The notes beneath the pieces were generated by a model. It made no database searches. It saw only the letters and a program-made list of their open reading frames with translations, and was not told the DNA's origin. From assembly GCF_001676615.1 (NCBI RefSeq), contig NZ_LYXZ01000031.1:19655-83654 (forward strand): a stretch of 64,000 nucleotides of DNA, given 5' to 3'. Position 1 is the first letter of the stretch. Every line of letters starts with the position of its first letter. Below, in pieces: positions 36,703 to 46,329 of this stretch. Source of the DNA: Labrys sp. WJW (lineage in GTDB: Bacteria > Pseudomonadota > Alphaproteobacteria > Rhizobiales > Labraceae). The position numbers and the translations under genes are program-made.

Positions 36703-38337
36703 CTATTCAGCCGCCACCGTCACGGTCTCCTGCGGATCGAGGATGCGGATCAGGGCCTCGCGGCCGATCAGGCGCCCGAGCGCCTTCATGCGGGCGTTGA
36801 GCCGCTCGCCCACCAGTCCCTCCAGATCGCGGGGCACATCGAGCAACAACTTGCCATGGCTGACATAGAGCGGCGCGCGCGGCAGCACGCCCGGCATCGA
36901 GGCGGACAGGATGTAGCCCACCCGCATCAGCCCCCCGAGAATGCGCGCCCGGTCGAGAATACGCGCAGTGGCAATCTCGCGGATACGCGGAGAGAGTTCC
37001 TCCTCGTTCAGGCCGACATGGCGGAAATAGTTTGCCACCGCCATATAGGCACGCCCACGATGATCGACGCCGACAAAGGCGGCGTGGGCGATGATGTTGA
37101 GACTCTGTTCGCCGCGATAATCGGGGTGGGCACGCCAGCCGATATCGGCCACCAGGCAGGCCGCATGGCGCTGGCGTTTTTCGTCGGCAGTTTCGTCGAG
37201 GTGCGTCGATGCCGTGAAGCGGTCGCTCCAACGCACCAATTCCTCGCCATGCCGCGGCGAGCGCGAACGCAGGATGTTGAGCTCGCTCGCTGCCGTGATC
37301 AGGGGATCGAGCTTGCGGCTCTCCTCGTCGAGCAGCGAATAGAGCAGGCCTTCGCGCACGCCCTGGGCCGAGATCACCACATCGCGCGGCTTGCCAGCCT
37401 TGATGACCTCGCTCATCACCGCCGCGCCATAGGCGAGCAGCGGAAGGCGTCCTGTCGAAACGGTGTCCTTGCCGATCAAGGTGGTGTTGTCGACCCGCAT
37501 GATCAGCTTGCAGAAATCGAGCATCTCCCGTGCCGGCACGCTATAGCCATGCATGATGTGCAGGGGATAGCCGAGCTGCATCATGTGCAGCTTGGCGAGC
37601 GATCGCCAGGTGCCACCGACCGCATAGAAGGTGCGATCCTTCAAATGTTTCAGCGGGTCCGCCTTGGAAAGCTTGTCCTGGGCGATCTTGGCCGCCTTGC
37701 GCACCGACTGGCCGGAGGTGTCCTGCAGCGCCAGGCCGCCGAGCGGCGTCGTCATGCCCGAACCGGCGCGATGGCCGTGCACCTCGATGAGTTCGAGCGA
37801 ACCACCGCCCATGTCGCCGACCACGCCGTCCGGCATGTGGAAACCGGAGATCACGCCATAGGCCGAAAGGCGCGCCTCGCGCTTGCCCGACAGGACCTCG
37901 ATCTCGGTCCGGCAGATCGCCGTGGCACGGGCGATGAATTCCTCGCCGTCCTCGGCATCGCGCGCCGCCGCCGTGGCCAGCACGTAGAGTTCCCTAACGC
38001 CCATGGTATCGCACAGGGCGCGGAAGCGGATCAGGGCAGCATAGGCTTTGGCGACGGCCGCTGGATCAAGACGCTTGGTGGTCATCACGCCACGGCCGAG
38101 ACCGCACAGCACCTTCTCGTTGAAGACGGCCGTTGGAGCGCGCGTCAGCCCCTCATAGACGACGAGACGAACCGAGTTTGAGCCGATGTCGATCGTCGCG
38201 ATCGGCGGCCCCTGGCAGATGCGCCCCTGTGCGAAACCGGGCTGCCTCGTCCCCGGCTCCGCCGCGTCGGCAGCCTGGACATGGGGCAGCGTGTCAGCGT
38301 CGGCGGCTGAGGAGCGTTCGGGGAGAGTTGTGTTCAA
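36703..38337 (-). CDS. ppx: Exopolyphosphatase / guanosine pentaphosphatase family
   Basis: 544 residues of the Ppx/GppA family, which removes terminal phosphate from polyphosphate or pppGpp. Two ASKHA phosphate motifs are visible: DIGSNSVRLVVYEG and DMGGGSLELIEV. The C-terminal extension (DIGWRAHPDYRGEQ) is the HD-like helical domain of longer Ppx proteins. The start is TTG at 38337 with GAGG eight bases upstream. It overlaps the end of ppk by 44 bp, so the two opposing polyphosphate activities are encoded in one transcript. Confidence 0.95.
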   Translation of the reverse strand: MNTTLPERSSAADADTLPHVQAADAAEPGTRQPGFAQGRICQGPPIATIDIGSNSVRLVVYEGLTRAPTAVFNEKVLCGLGRGVMTTKRLDPAAVAKAYAALIRFRALCDTMGVRELYVLATAAARDAEDGEEFIARATAICRTEIEVLSGKREARLSAYGVISGFHMPDGVVGDMGGGSLELIEVHGHRAGSGMTTPLGGLALQDTSGQSVRKAAKIAQDKLSKADPLKHLKDRTFYAVGGTWRSLAKLHMMQLGYPLHIMHGYSVPAREMLDFCKLIMRVDNTTLIGKDTVSTGRLPLLAYGAAVMSEVIKAGKPRDVVISAQGVREGLLYSLLDEESRKLDPLITAASELNILRSRSPRHGEELVRWSDRFTASTHLDETADEKRQRHAACLVADIGWRAHPDYRGEQSLNIIAHAAFVGVDHRGRAYMAVANYFRHVGLNEEELSPRIREIATARILDRARILGGLMRVGYILSASMPGVLPRAPLYVSHGKLLLDVPRDLEGLVGERLNARMKALGRLIGREALIRILDPQETVTVAAE

Positions 38338-40513
38338 GAGATTTGCCTCGTCCCGATAGGCTGGGATTGGTCATGAAATATTTGTGGGCGTTGAAGGGCT
38401 CTTCATCAGGCTGCGGGACTATGCGTTCGGCGGTCCCGTCGGGCAAGATGCTCCAGCTCTGTTGGTTGTCGATAAGGTTGGCGATCATGATCTGGTCGAG
38501 CACCTGCTCATGCACCGTCGGGTTGAGGATCGGGCAGAGCGCCTCGACGCGCCGGTCGAGATTGCGCTCCATCAGATCGGCCGAGGAGATGTAGACCGCA
38601 GCCTTCTGGTGCGGCAGGCCATGGCCGTTGCCGAAGGCATAGATGCGGCCATGCTCCAGGAAGCGGCCGACGATGGACTTGACGCGGATATTTTCCGACA
38701 GGCCGGGAACACCCGGCCTCAGACAGCAGATGCCGCGCACCACCAGATCGACCTGCACGCCCGCCTGGCTGGCGGCATAGAGCGCGTCGATGATCATGGT
38801 ATCGACCAGCGAGTTGCATTTGCACCAGATGGCACCCGGCCGGCCGGCCTTGGCGTGCTCGATCTCGGCATTGATGTGATCGAGGATGCGCTGCTTGAGC
38901 GAGACGGGCGAGACCGCCATGCGCTCCAGAGCCGCCGGCTCGGCATAGCCGGTGATGAAGTTGAAGATGCGCGAGACGTCGCGCGCGATCACGGGATCGG
39001 CAGTGAAGAAGGACAGGTCCGTGTAGATGCGCGCCGTGATCGGATGGTAGTTGCCGGTGCCGACATGGCAATAGGACACGAGTTGGCCCATCTCGCGCCG
39101 CACCACCAGCGAAAGCTTGGCGTGGGTCTTCAGTTCGATGAAACCGAACACCACCTGCACGCCGGCGCGTTCGAGATCGCGCGCCCAGCGTATGTTGGCT
39201 TCCTCGTCGAAGCGCGCCTTCAGCTCCACCAGTGCCGTGACCGATTTGCCGGCCTCGGCGGCTTCTGCCAGCGCCTTGACGATCGGGCTGTTGGAGGAAG
39301 TGCGGTACAGCGTCTGCTTGATGGCGACCACGTTCGGATCGCGCGCTGCCTGGTTGAGGAACTGCACCACCACATCGAAGGATTCGTAGGGGTGGTGCAC
39401 CAGGATGTCCTTCTGCCGGATGGCGGCGAAGGCATCGGCCCCATGATCGCGGATACGCTCGGGCGAGCGCGGCGAATAGGGCTTGAATTTGAGGTCCGGA
39501 CGGTCGAGCCCGACGAGTTGCGACAATTCGTTGAGGGCGAGCATGCCCTCGACGCGAAACACCGCGTCGTCGGCGACGTCGAGTTCCTCTGTCACGAACT
39601 GGCGAATGCTGTCGGGCATGCCGGCCTCGATCTCGAGGCGGATCACCACGCCGCGCCGGCGCTGCTTCAACGCCGTCTCGAACAGCAACACCAGATCTTC
39701 CGCCTCTTCTTCGACTTCGAGATCGGAGTCGCGGATGACGCGGAAAGACCCCTGCCCCTTCACGGTATAGCCGGGGAACAGTTTGGCGATGAACAGCACC
39801 GCCAGATTTTCCAGCGTGATGTAGCGGGCTGCCCCGGTTTCGGCGAAGTCCGGCAGGCGGATGAAACGCTCGACCTTGTGGGGCGCACGGATCAGGGCGT
39901 TCAGCATGCGCCCGTCGCTCATGCGCTTGAGCTGCAGGGCGATGGTGAAGCCGAGATTGGGAATGAACGGGAACGGATGAGCCGGGTCGACGGCGAGCGG
40001 CGTCAGGATCGGAAAGATGTAGCTGAGGAAATAATCGTCCAGCCAGGCACGCTCGGCCTTGGAAAGGTCGCGCGGCTCGGTGATCACGATGCCTTCGAGC
40101 AGCAAGTCGTCACGCAATTCGTTCCAGCGTTTCTGCTGGTCGGTGGCGAGCTTGGACACGGCCTCGCCGATCTTGACGAGTTGCTCGGCCGGCGACAGGC
40201 CATCGGGGCTGCGCGCCGTGACGTCCTCACGCACCTGGCCAATCAGGCCGGCGACGCGCACCATGAAGAACTCATCGAGATTGCTGGCCGAGATCGACAG
40301 GAAGCGCAGCTGCTCGAGCAGGGGATGACTCTTGTTGGACGCCTCCTCCAGCACGCGGCGATTGAACTGCAGCCAGGAAATCTCGCGATTGATGAAGCGG
40401 TCCGGGCTGACGCGTAGCGCGATCGAGTTTTGGGGGGGAGCCACGTCACGTGCCGCCTCCCGTATCTCATCGCCTTGCATCGCGCTCTCCGCCGTCTGTG
40501 CCGTGCTGGTCAT
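38294..40513 (-). CDS. ppk: Polyphosphate kinase 1
   Basis: 739 residues. It polymerises the ATP gamma-phosphate into polyphosphate. N-terminal FINREISWLQFNRRVLEEA, central FGFIELKTHAKLSLVVRRE containing the His that is autophosphorylated, and CHVGTGNYHP and the PLD-like C-terminal NSLVDTMIIDALYAASQAG are all family hallmarks. ATG 40513 is preferred; an in-frame TTG at 40522 exists. The gene is first in a ppk-ppx unit. A stretch of Ser/Arg at the C-terminus lies in the overlap with ppx. Confidence 0.97.
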   Translation of the reverse strand: MTSTAQTAESAMQGDEIREAARDVAPPQNSIALRVSPDRFINREISWLQFNRRVLEEASNKSHPLLEQLRFLSISASNLDEFFMVRVAGLIGQVREDVTARSPDGLSPAEQLVKIGEAVSKLATDQQKRWNELRDDLLLEGIVITEPRDLSKAERAWLDDYFLSYIFPILTPLAVDPAHPFPFIPNLGFTIALQLKRMSDGRMLNALIRAPHKVERFIRLPDFAETGAARYITLENLAVLFIAKLFPGYTVKGQGSFRVIRDSDLEVEEEAEDLVLLFETALKQRRRGVVIRLEIEAGMPDSIRQFVTEELDVADDAVFRVEGMLALNELSQLVGLDRPDLKFKPYSPRSPERIRDHGADAFAAIRQKDILVHHPYESFDVVVQFLNQAARDPNVVAIKQTLYRTSSNSPIVKALAEAAEAGKSVTALVELKARFDEEANIRWARDLERAGVQVVFGFIELKTHAKLSLVVRREMGQLVSYCHVGTGNYHPITARIYTDLSFFTADPVIARDVSRIFNFITGYAEPAALERMAVSPVSLKQRILDHINAEIEHAKAGRPGAIWCKCNSLVDTMIIDALYAASQAGVQVDLVVRGICCLRPGVPGLSENIRVKSIVGRFLEHGRIYAFGNGHGLPHQKAAVYISSADLMERNLDRRVEALCPILNPTVHEQVLDQIMIANLIDNQQSWSILPDGTAERIVPQPDEEPFNAHKYFMTNPSLSGRGKSLEHNSPRTLLSRRR

Positions 40514-40804
40514 GGTCGTCAATGCCGCTCGCTATGTCCCAGGCTGCCGTTCCCCATCCCGCCAGTCGGAATCGCCGCCCGTCATGGGGAAGCCTGCTTA
40601 GGCCGCCTATATGACAATGCTGTCACATAAAATGGCCGTGCTGGGGAAAATTCGCAAAACTTCGCCCCGTCGCCTGTGGAACCATCACTGGCGCGCTCAA
40701 CGAGCTGGACCCAGGCAGACCGCATGAGGCATCTTCCATGCGACCCTCGAGCCCCTCATCCCCAACGGACAGAACGACCAGTCCGCTCCAGGAGCAAATC
40801 AGGC
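40514..40804. other. Intergenic region between ppk and a beta-helix gene
   Basis: Around 290 bases. It must carry the divergent promoters for ppk-ppx and the secreted protein; an AT-rich patch lies at about 40600-40665. An ORF open from 40676 runs into the secreted protein but lacks a signal at its start. Nothing else seen. Confidence 0.35.
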
Positions 40805-42697
40805 ATGTGCAGGCTCCCAGTTGTTCCCATGATTATCCTGGCCTGCCTGTTCGCCCAACTGACACATGTCGCAGCCCAGACCGATGCCTCTCGGGTGCTC
40901 CAGACCGATCGATCCGGCGCTTCCGGGTGTGTTTCGGTGCAGGATACCCGCAATCCAAGCGAAAATGGAGGCGCCCTCATCGGTTGCATCAATCCGATGA
41001 CGGGTGCTTTCGAGCTTCCGTCCAATCTGCGCAACCGTGAGGATATCGACGAGCGCGTCCTCAGATCCTATGGTTTTCGCGGCGACGGAGAGAGCCATCC
41101 GCTGTCCAGCATTACCATTCTCAACGGTCGCAGCACCGCGGGCTGGTCCCTGGTGCAATGGCAGGCGATACTCCCGGCGGCACGCTCTCTTTCGGACGAG
41201 ATCGACGGCGTCGTCATCAATTCGCTGATCCAGACGAATTCGAGCGCCCTGAAGTTCCGCCTGGGTCCCCTGACCGCCCGTTTCTCCACACCGATCATCT
41301 CTGCTTGCGGCAAAAGCATTCGCTTCGAGGGAGCCGGACCGGGACTCACCATATTTCGCTTCGGCGCCAGCAATGGCTGGGATCACTGCGGGACAGGCGC
41401 CCCGAAGGGAGACAAGCTGGAGCTTCAGGGCATCAAATTCCAATCCAACGATACCGCCTCCAGGAGCACCATCGGAATCAACGCCAGGTTTACGCCTGGC
41501 GTCAACGGGACTTATTCCAACTTCGCTCTCGAAAATTTCAACACCGGCATGGTCTTGGTCAACTCGGCCGGCACTATGATCGAGGGCGGCATGATCACTG
41601 CCGGACCATCGCGCAAAGGCCTGGCCAGCACGGGAACCGGTATCTGGTTTCGCGGGACGAATACCTTCGTCAATCGTATCCAGAACACGCTGACCCAATA
41701 TTACAGGACCGGCTATCGTTTCCAGTCGACCAATCCCCCAAGGATACTGGGGCTCGAGGATCAGAGCCTGATCAATTCGGCTGCCGGGGAAGTCGGCACC
41801 TGCATACAGATCGATTCCGACTATAAGGGCTACTCCCCGCTCCAATATGTGACGGATAATTTCTCTTGCGACGCCTATGAAGGCCATGTCGATGCACGAC
41901 AAGTCTCGCATCTGTCCATCAAGGGCGGCAATTGGCTGATCCACCCAGCCGCGGGATCCTGGACGCCAGCCGGCAAGAACTTCTTCAATTTTTGCAGAGC
42001 CTCGACGGTACGCCTCGAAGGAGCCTGGATTTCCAACAACGCCCAACCCCTCGAAATTCGCTCCCTCATCAACGTCACCACCGATCGCTGCGGTATTCCG
42101 ACCGGAGCCGGCGCATCGGATGTGCAGATCCGCAACAACAAGATCGAATATCGGGGCTTGAAGACCTCGGCGGCCTTGATCGTCAAAACCGCCGGCACCA
42201 GCGGGGTGGTGGTCGCCGGGAATCTCTTCACCGAATTCTTCAAGCCCGGACCGCCGCCATCCAATGCATTTTCATGGGCCGGTTCGGATGCCCAATCGGC
42301 TCTTTATCAAGGCCTCCCCGGCGAACTCGTGCAGACATCGCCGCCGCCGGTCGACATGAGCGACGGGGTTGTACGCGACATCGGGACATTCTCCCTCGCG
42401 CCGGGCGTTTGGAGTTGCCACGCCCAACTCCAGCTCCTGCCGGCCGGCGGGACGAAGGTTAGAGCTTTTCAGGGGGCCTTCAGTATCCAATCCACCGCGA
42501 TGCCGATTGCACCCGGACAAGGCATGTTCATGGAAACCGGCGAATGGTCGGGCGGGGAAATTCGGGGGGTCGGTCCATTCGTGTTCGACTTCACCGCGAA
42601 AACGCAGAGTACCCCTGTCCATATCGTCGGAGCGGCGTCTTTCGCCGGAGGCCAACTTCAGATGAATACCGTCGGCCAGTGCGTCCGTTTGCGATAG
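40805..42697 (+). CDS. Secreted right-handed parallel beta-helix protein (pectate-lyase-3/tailspike-like)
   Basis: 630 residues starting with a signal peptide (PMIILACLFAQLTHVAAQ). After a Cys-containing linker comes a repetitive region with RSYGFRGDGES, IRFEGAGPGLTIFRF, ELQGIKFQSND, GTYSNFALENFNTGM, RVQ-like VQIRNNKIEYRGL and GVVVAGNLFTEFF, the pattern of parallel beta-helix rungs. Such proteins bind or cleave polysaccharides; I see no clear catalytic Asp set. The N-terminal YGFRGDGESH resembles the typical start of Pectate_lyase_3 domains (xGAxGDGxTD). ATG 40805 is chosen to place the signal at the N-terminus. Base composition looks lower in GC than neighbours. Confidence 0.75.
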   Translation: MCRLPVVPMIILACLFAQLTHVAAQTDASRVLQTDRSGASGCVSVQDTRNPSENGGALIGCINPMTGAFELPSNLRNREDIDERVLRSYGFRGDGESHPLSSITILNGRSTAGWSLVQWQAILPAARSLSDEIDGVVINSLIQTNSSALKFRLGPLTARFSTPIISACGKSIRFEGAGPGLTIFRFGASNGWDHCGTGAPKGDKLELQGIKFQSNDTASRSTIGINARFTPGVNGTYSNFALENFNTGMVLVNSAGTMIEGGMITAGPSRKGLASTGTGIWFRGTNTFVNRIQNTLTQYYRTGYRFQSTNPPRILGLEDQSLINSAAGEVGTCIQIDSDYKGYSPLQYVTDNFSCDAYEGHVDARQVSHLSIKGGNWLIHPAAGSWTPAGKNFFNFCRASTVRLEGAWISNNAQPLEIRSLINVTTDRCGIPTGAGASDVQIRNNKIEYRGLKTSAALIVKTAGTSGVVVAGNLFTEFFKPGPPPSNAFSWAGSDAQSALYQGLPGELVQTSPPPVDMSDGVVRDIGTFSLAPGVWSCHAQLQLLPAGGTKVRAFQGAFSIQSTAMPIAPGQGMFMETGEWSGGEIRGVGPFVFDFTAKTQSTPVHIVGAASFAGGQLQMNTVGQCVRLR

Positions 42698-42717
42698 AGC
42701 TCGCATCATGATGAGCC

Positions 42718-42743
42718 GATCGCGACGAGACGCGATCGATTTC
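42718..42743 (+). terminator. Hairpin terminator of the beta-helix gene
   Basis: CGATCGCG, ACGAGA, CGCGATCG gives an 8-bp perfect stem followed by ATTT, 21 bp after the stop codon. It reaches into the last codon of the convergent hdaA. Moderate T-run. Confidence 0.6.
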
Positions 42744-43431
42744 ACTCCTCGTCGAATGGCGACGCCAGCACTTCCTTGAGCAGTTCGGCCGCAAGGGCCC
42801 GCGTGATCCGGCGGCCGCGTGACAGGCCTTCGCGATCGAGTACGGCAACCACCTGGCGTGCTGCGGCGAAGGAGCGCTCGATACGGTTGACGAGGAAGTC
42901 GACCAGCGTGCTGTCGACGATGAGCTGGCGGTCGAGAAAAAGCTTCACCAGCAGCATGCGAAACAGACCGTCATCCGGCGTCGCGATGGTCAGGGCCGTC
43001 ATGGCCCGCAGCCGCGAGATGAGGTCCGGAAGCGCGAGCCCCCAGCGCTCAGGGGGATCGTGGGCGGTGATCAGCAAGGAAGCGCCCGCCTCGCCCGTGA
43101 GGTTGAGCAGATGGAAAAGCGCCGTCTCGTCGATGCCGCGCCCGGCATCCTCGATCACCACCGCCTTGTGTGAGACCAAGACAGGGACATTGTCGTCCCG
43201 CAGTGCCTCGCCCGCCAGCGTGACTGCGCCAGCCGCATCCGACCAGATCGCCGCCAAATGACTCTTGCCCGAGCCGCTCGGGCCGATCAGCAAGGCACGG
43301 CGGGACGGCCAGTCGGGCCAGCGCTCGATGAAGGCATAGGCGGCCTCGTTGGAGGGCGAGACCAGGAAATCCTCGCGGGCAAACGAGGCCTGCAACGGCA
43401 GATCGAGCGCCAATTGGCGGGGAAGCGTCAC
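42742..43431 (-). CDS. hdaA: DnaA-related regulatory protein HdaA
   Basis: 229 residues of a short AAA+ module related to the DnaA ATPase core: PLQASFAREDFLVSPSNEAAYAFIERWPDW, Walker A GPSGSGKSHLA, the Walker B position VVIEDAGRG in place of the classical hhhhDD, and sensor-like LLITAHDPPERW. HdaA stimulates ATP hydrolysis by DnaA to prevent re-initiation. The start is GTG at 43431 because it overlaps the perM TGA (GTGA); the frame upstream lies inside perM. This perM-hdaA order is conserved in alphaproteobacteria. Confidence 0.93.
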   Translation of the reverse strand: MTLPRQLALDLPLQASFAREDFLVSPSNEAAYAFIERWPDWPSRRALLIGPSGSGKSHLAAIWSDAAGAVTLAGEALRDDNVPVLVSHKAVVIEDAGRGIDETALFHLLNLTGEAGASLLITAHDPPERWGLALPDLISRLRAMTALTIATPDDGLFRMLLVKLFLDRQLIVDSTLVDFLVNRIERSFAAARQVVAVLDREGLSRGRRITRALAAELLKEVLASPFDEE

Positions 43432-44531
43432 GACGAAGGGTCCGATGGCAGTGCCGCAGCCTGATCTTGGCCGACATGCCCGGTATAATACTGGCTGGCG
43501 AGGTAGCGCGACAAGGCAAAGCGCACCAGCACGCCGATCGCCGCCGCCACCGGCACGGCAACCAGGAGGCCGATGAAGCCGAACAGGCTGCCAGCGGCCA
43601 GCAGGGCGAACATCAGCCAGACCGGATGCAGCCCGACCGAACCGCCGACCAAGCGTGGCGAGAGCACATAGCCTTCGAGAATCTGTCCCGCCACGAAGAC
43701 CAGGGCGGCATAGACCGGCAAATGCCAGTCCGGCCAGACCTGGACCAGCGCCACGCTGACGCTGACCACGAAGCCGAGAATGGAACCGACATAGGGGATG
43801 AAGGAGGCCAGACCCGTACACAGCCCGATGAGGAAGCCGAAGCTGACACCGAGAAAGGTCAGGCATGAGCCGTAGAACAGCCCGAGCAGGAAGCAGACCG
43901 TCGCCTGGCCGCGCACGAAGCCGGCGATGGCGGCATCGATGTCGCGGAAGATGCCGCGGATGGCATCGGCATGGTCACGCGGCAGCCAGCTGTCGACGCG
44001 CGCCACCATATGATCCCAGTCGAGCAGGATGTAGAAAGCCACCACCGGCGTGACGATCAGGATGCTGACCACCCCGATGACAGCCTGGCTGCCCGACCAG
44101 AGCGAGGAGACGAAGGTGGCAAGCACCTGGGCACCCTGCCCGACATAGTCGCCGAGCGACTTCTGGATGTCCTGCAGCCGTTCGGTGAGCAGGCCCCCGA
44201 GCCAGCTCTGGTTGAGTTCGCCCAGAATGCGCTGCATGGAGGCTACGATGCTCGGCAGCCTCTCGCGCAATCCGTTGAACTGCTCGCCCAGCATCGGCAC
44301 CAGCAGGAGGATCGCCAGCACGATGAGGAAGATGAAGCCGAGCAGGATCACCGAGGCGGCCGCCCACCGCGGCAAGCCCAGCCTCTCCAGCCTGTCGGCG
44401 ACGGGATCGAGGAAATAGGCAATCACCAGGCCGGCGATGAAGGGCCATACCATGCCCTGGAGCAGCCAGATCAGCGCGATGAACAAAGCCAGCGCACCGA
44501 GCCAGAAGAATACCTGCCGTTGGAGGCTCAT
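43428..44531 (-). CDS. perM: AI-2E family transporter / PerM-like permease
   Basis: 367 residues with N- and C-terminal clusters of hydrophobic helices around a central soluble region, the PerM/AI-2E exporter topology. Family sequences include FLDPVADRLERLGLPRW, LLDWDHMVARVDSWLPRDHA and LTGLASFIPYVGSILGF-like residues. Substrate is uncertain; relatives include autoinducer-2 exporters and Na+/H+ antiporters. ATG 44531 is chosen by family length. It is co-transcribed with hdaA through a GTGA overlap. Confidence 0.9.
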   Translation of the reverse strand: MSLQRQVFFWLGALALFIALIWLLQGMVWPFIAGLVIAYFLDPVADRLERLGLPRWAAASVILLGFIFLIVLAILLLVPMLGEQFNGLRERLPSIVASMQRILGELNQSWLGGLLTERLQDIQKSLGDYVGQGAQVLATFVSSLWSGSQAVIGVVSILIVTPVVAFYILLDWDHMVARVDSWLPRDHADAIRGIFRDIDAAIAGFVRGQATVCFLLGLFYGSCLTFLGVSFGFLIGLCTGLASFIPYVGSILGFVVSVSVALVQVWPDWHLPVYAALVFVAGQILEGYVLSPRLVGGSVGLHPVWLMFALLAAGSLFGFIGLLVAVPVAAAIGVLVRFALSRYLASQYYTGHVGQDQAAALPSDPSS

Positions 44532-44630
44532 CCATTCGCTCCTGAAGCTCGATCCACACCGTTCTCCCCGGCCAAGCAAACCTCGTCCGGGACGGCTGAG
44601 ATGGCGGATGGCCTTCCGCGGCCGGAATAT

Positions 44631-45161
44631 TCATCCGGCCATATGGTTGAGCCACTGGCGCAGATAGGCGGCAGCAGAGGCAATGGTCAAGAGCGTGACC
44701 AGGATGGACCCCACTTCGATCAGGAAAGGAAAAGGCCATCCCGTGCCCTTGGCGAACAGCACGAGGGCCACGAAAGCGATCTGTACCGCGGTGTTGAGCT
44801 TGGAAAGCATCAGCGGCGCGATCTGCACCGGCTGGCTCATGACCCAGGACACCAGCACGGCACCGATGATCATGAAATCGCGGAACACGGCGAGGATAAC
44901 CAGCCAGGCCGGCACCACACCGACGATCCCCAGCGTGACGAAGATCGAAACCAGCAGGGCCTTGTCCGCCAGGGGGTCGAGCACGGCCCCCAATTCACTG
45001 CGCATGTCGAAGCGCTTGGCGATGAAGCCATCGACGCCATCGGAAATGCCGGCCACCAGGAAGGCGACGAAAGCCCAGCCCCAGGCCCCCGAGGTGATGC
45101 ACAACACCGCCAGCGGCACCAGGCAAAATCGCAGGATGGTGATCAGATTCGGTATCGTCAT
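44631..45161 (-). CDS. CDP-alcohol phosphatidyltransferase (cardiolipin synthase-like)
   Basis: 176-residue inner-membrane enzyme. The catalytic motif is present as DGVDGFIAKRF followed by GAVLDPLADK; the usual AR pair in DGxxAR is AK here, as in some cardiolipin or phosphatidylglycerophosphate synthases. It transfers a phosphatidyl group from CDP-diacylglycerol to an alcohol. A second cardiolipin synthase of the unrelated PLD type is also in this window. ATG 45161 gives MTIPNLITILRF, the family N-terminus. It lies 99 bp upstream of perM on the same strand. Confidence 0.88.
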   Translation of the reverse strand: MTIPNLITILRFCLVPLAVLCITSGAWGWAFVAFLVAGISDGVDGFIAKRFDMRSELGAVLDPLADKALLVSIFVTLGIVGVVPAWLVILAVFRDFMIIGAVLVSWVMSQPVQIAPLMLSKLNTAVQIAFVALVLFAKGTGWPFPFLIEVGSILVTLLTIASAAAYLRQWLNHMAG

Positions 45162-45293
45162 GATCGGATCGTAGCAAACCGCGGGTGCGCAGGCACGCCT
45201 GGGCGGGCTCGCCGGCATCCTCGGCGGTTGTCCGGACGGTCCAGCGATTCGACGGTGACGTCAGGCATCGCTGCGACACGTCCGAACAAGACG

Positions 45294-46076
45294 TCAGAGC
45301 ACCACTACCGTGGCCCCGACTCCCACCCGCTGGTAGAGGTCCATCACATCCGGGTTGGCCATGCGAATACAGCCGGAGGAAACCGCCCGACCAATGGTAT
45401 TCGGCTCATTGGTGCCGTGGATGCGATAGAGCGTGGATCCCAGATAGAGCGCACGCGCGCCCAGCGGATTGTTGAGGCCGCCCTCCATATGATCGGGCAA
45501 TTCGGGACGGCGGGCGATCATTTCCTTGGGCGGCGTCCAGCTCGGCCATTCGGCCTTTCTGCTGATGGTTTCCGTGCCCTTCCAGGTGAAGCCCTGCTTG
45601 CCGACGCCAATGCCATACCGGAGCGCCGTGCCGTCGTCCTGCACCAGATAGAGCCGCTTCTCCTTGGTCGAGATCACGATGGTGCCGGGGCTGTAGCCGG
45701 AGAACGGCACCACCGTGCGCGGGATCGGGGACCGCGCCAGCATGGCCTGCCCATCATCCTTGGTGCCGGAATCGAGATTGGGCGAGACGCTGTTCGGATC
45801 GATCGAAGCCTGGCGCTGCGGGCGCCGACCTGGCGTCACATCGCCATCCTGGTCGCCATAATAGCCATAGGGATCCTCTTGATAATCGTAAGGCTCCTCG
45901 AAGCTCCGATCCGCCCGGTAGGTTGGCTGGGGATCCCGCCACTGGCGCGGACGGGAGAGGCCATCGTCCTGATAATAGCCGTCATCCGGAGGGTAGCCCC
46001 ACTCCTGGGCCTGGGCCGTCCCTCCGATCACCAGGAGGGCGAGGACGGGTAAAAGTGCTTTTCTTGCAATCGTCAT
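45294..46076 (-). CDS. L,D-transpeptidase (ErfK/YbiS/YhnG family)
   Basis: 260 residues: signal peptide (LPVLALLVIGGTAQA), a Tyr/Asp-rich low-complexity linker of about 80 residues, then the YkuD catalytic domain with IVISTKEKRLYLV and the active site RIHGTNEP ... SSGCIRM, where Cys is the nucleophile and HG the catalytic His. It makes 3-3 peptidoglycan crosslinks or anchors proteins to the wall. Stand-alone minus-strand gene, divergent from the GT61 gene. Confidence 0.93.
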   Translation of the reverse strand: MTIARKALLPVLALLVIGGTAQAQEWGYPPDDGYYQDDGLSRPRQWRDPQPTYRADRSFEEPYDYQEDPYGYYGDQDGDVTPGRRPQRQASIDPNSVSPNLDSGTKDDGQAMLARSPIPRTVVPFSGYSPGTIVISTKEKRLYLVQDDGTALRYGIGVGKQGFTWKGTETISRKAEWPSWTPPKEMIARRPELPDHMEGGLNNPLGARALYLGSTLYRIHGTNEPNTIGRAVSSGCIRMANPDVMDLYQRVGVGATVVVL

Positions 46077-46329
46077 GTCGAGAACCACACGTCCCGGAAG
46101 AACGCCCGGGGTTGCGCCCTGCGGGGCAATGCAAGGCAGGATGGCTGCGACAATCCCGGAAACGACAGGCGTAATTGTGGCAGAGACAGCGGCAGAAAGT
46201 CGCTATTTTTTAACCCTTTGTTCAGCATGCATTCAGATCGGATTGATCGTCCTTGCGGAAAGAGATCCTATCTCCTCTGCCGCGAGTCCCTCGTCCAAAG
46301 CCACTTCCTTGCCGTGAGGACAGCGCATC

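Noticed and set aside
38384..40417. 677-residue ORF opposite ppk
   Set aside because: Antisense shadow of polyphosphate kinase.
43971..46052. 693-residue plus-strand ORF spanning perM, the CDP-alcohol transferase and the L,D-transpeptidase
   Set aside because: It crosses three well-supported minus-strand genes and has the low-complexity composition of an antisense frame.
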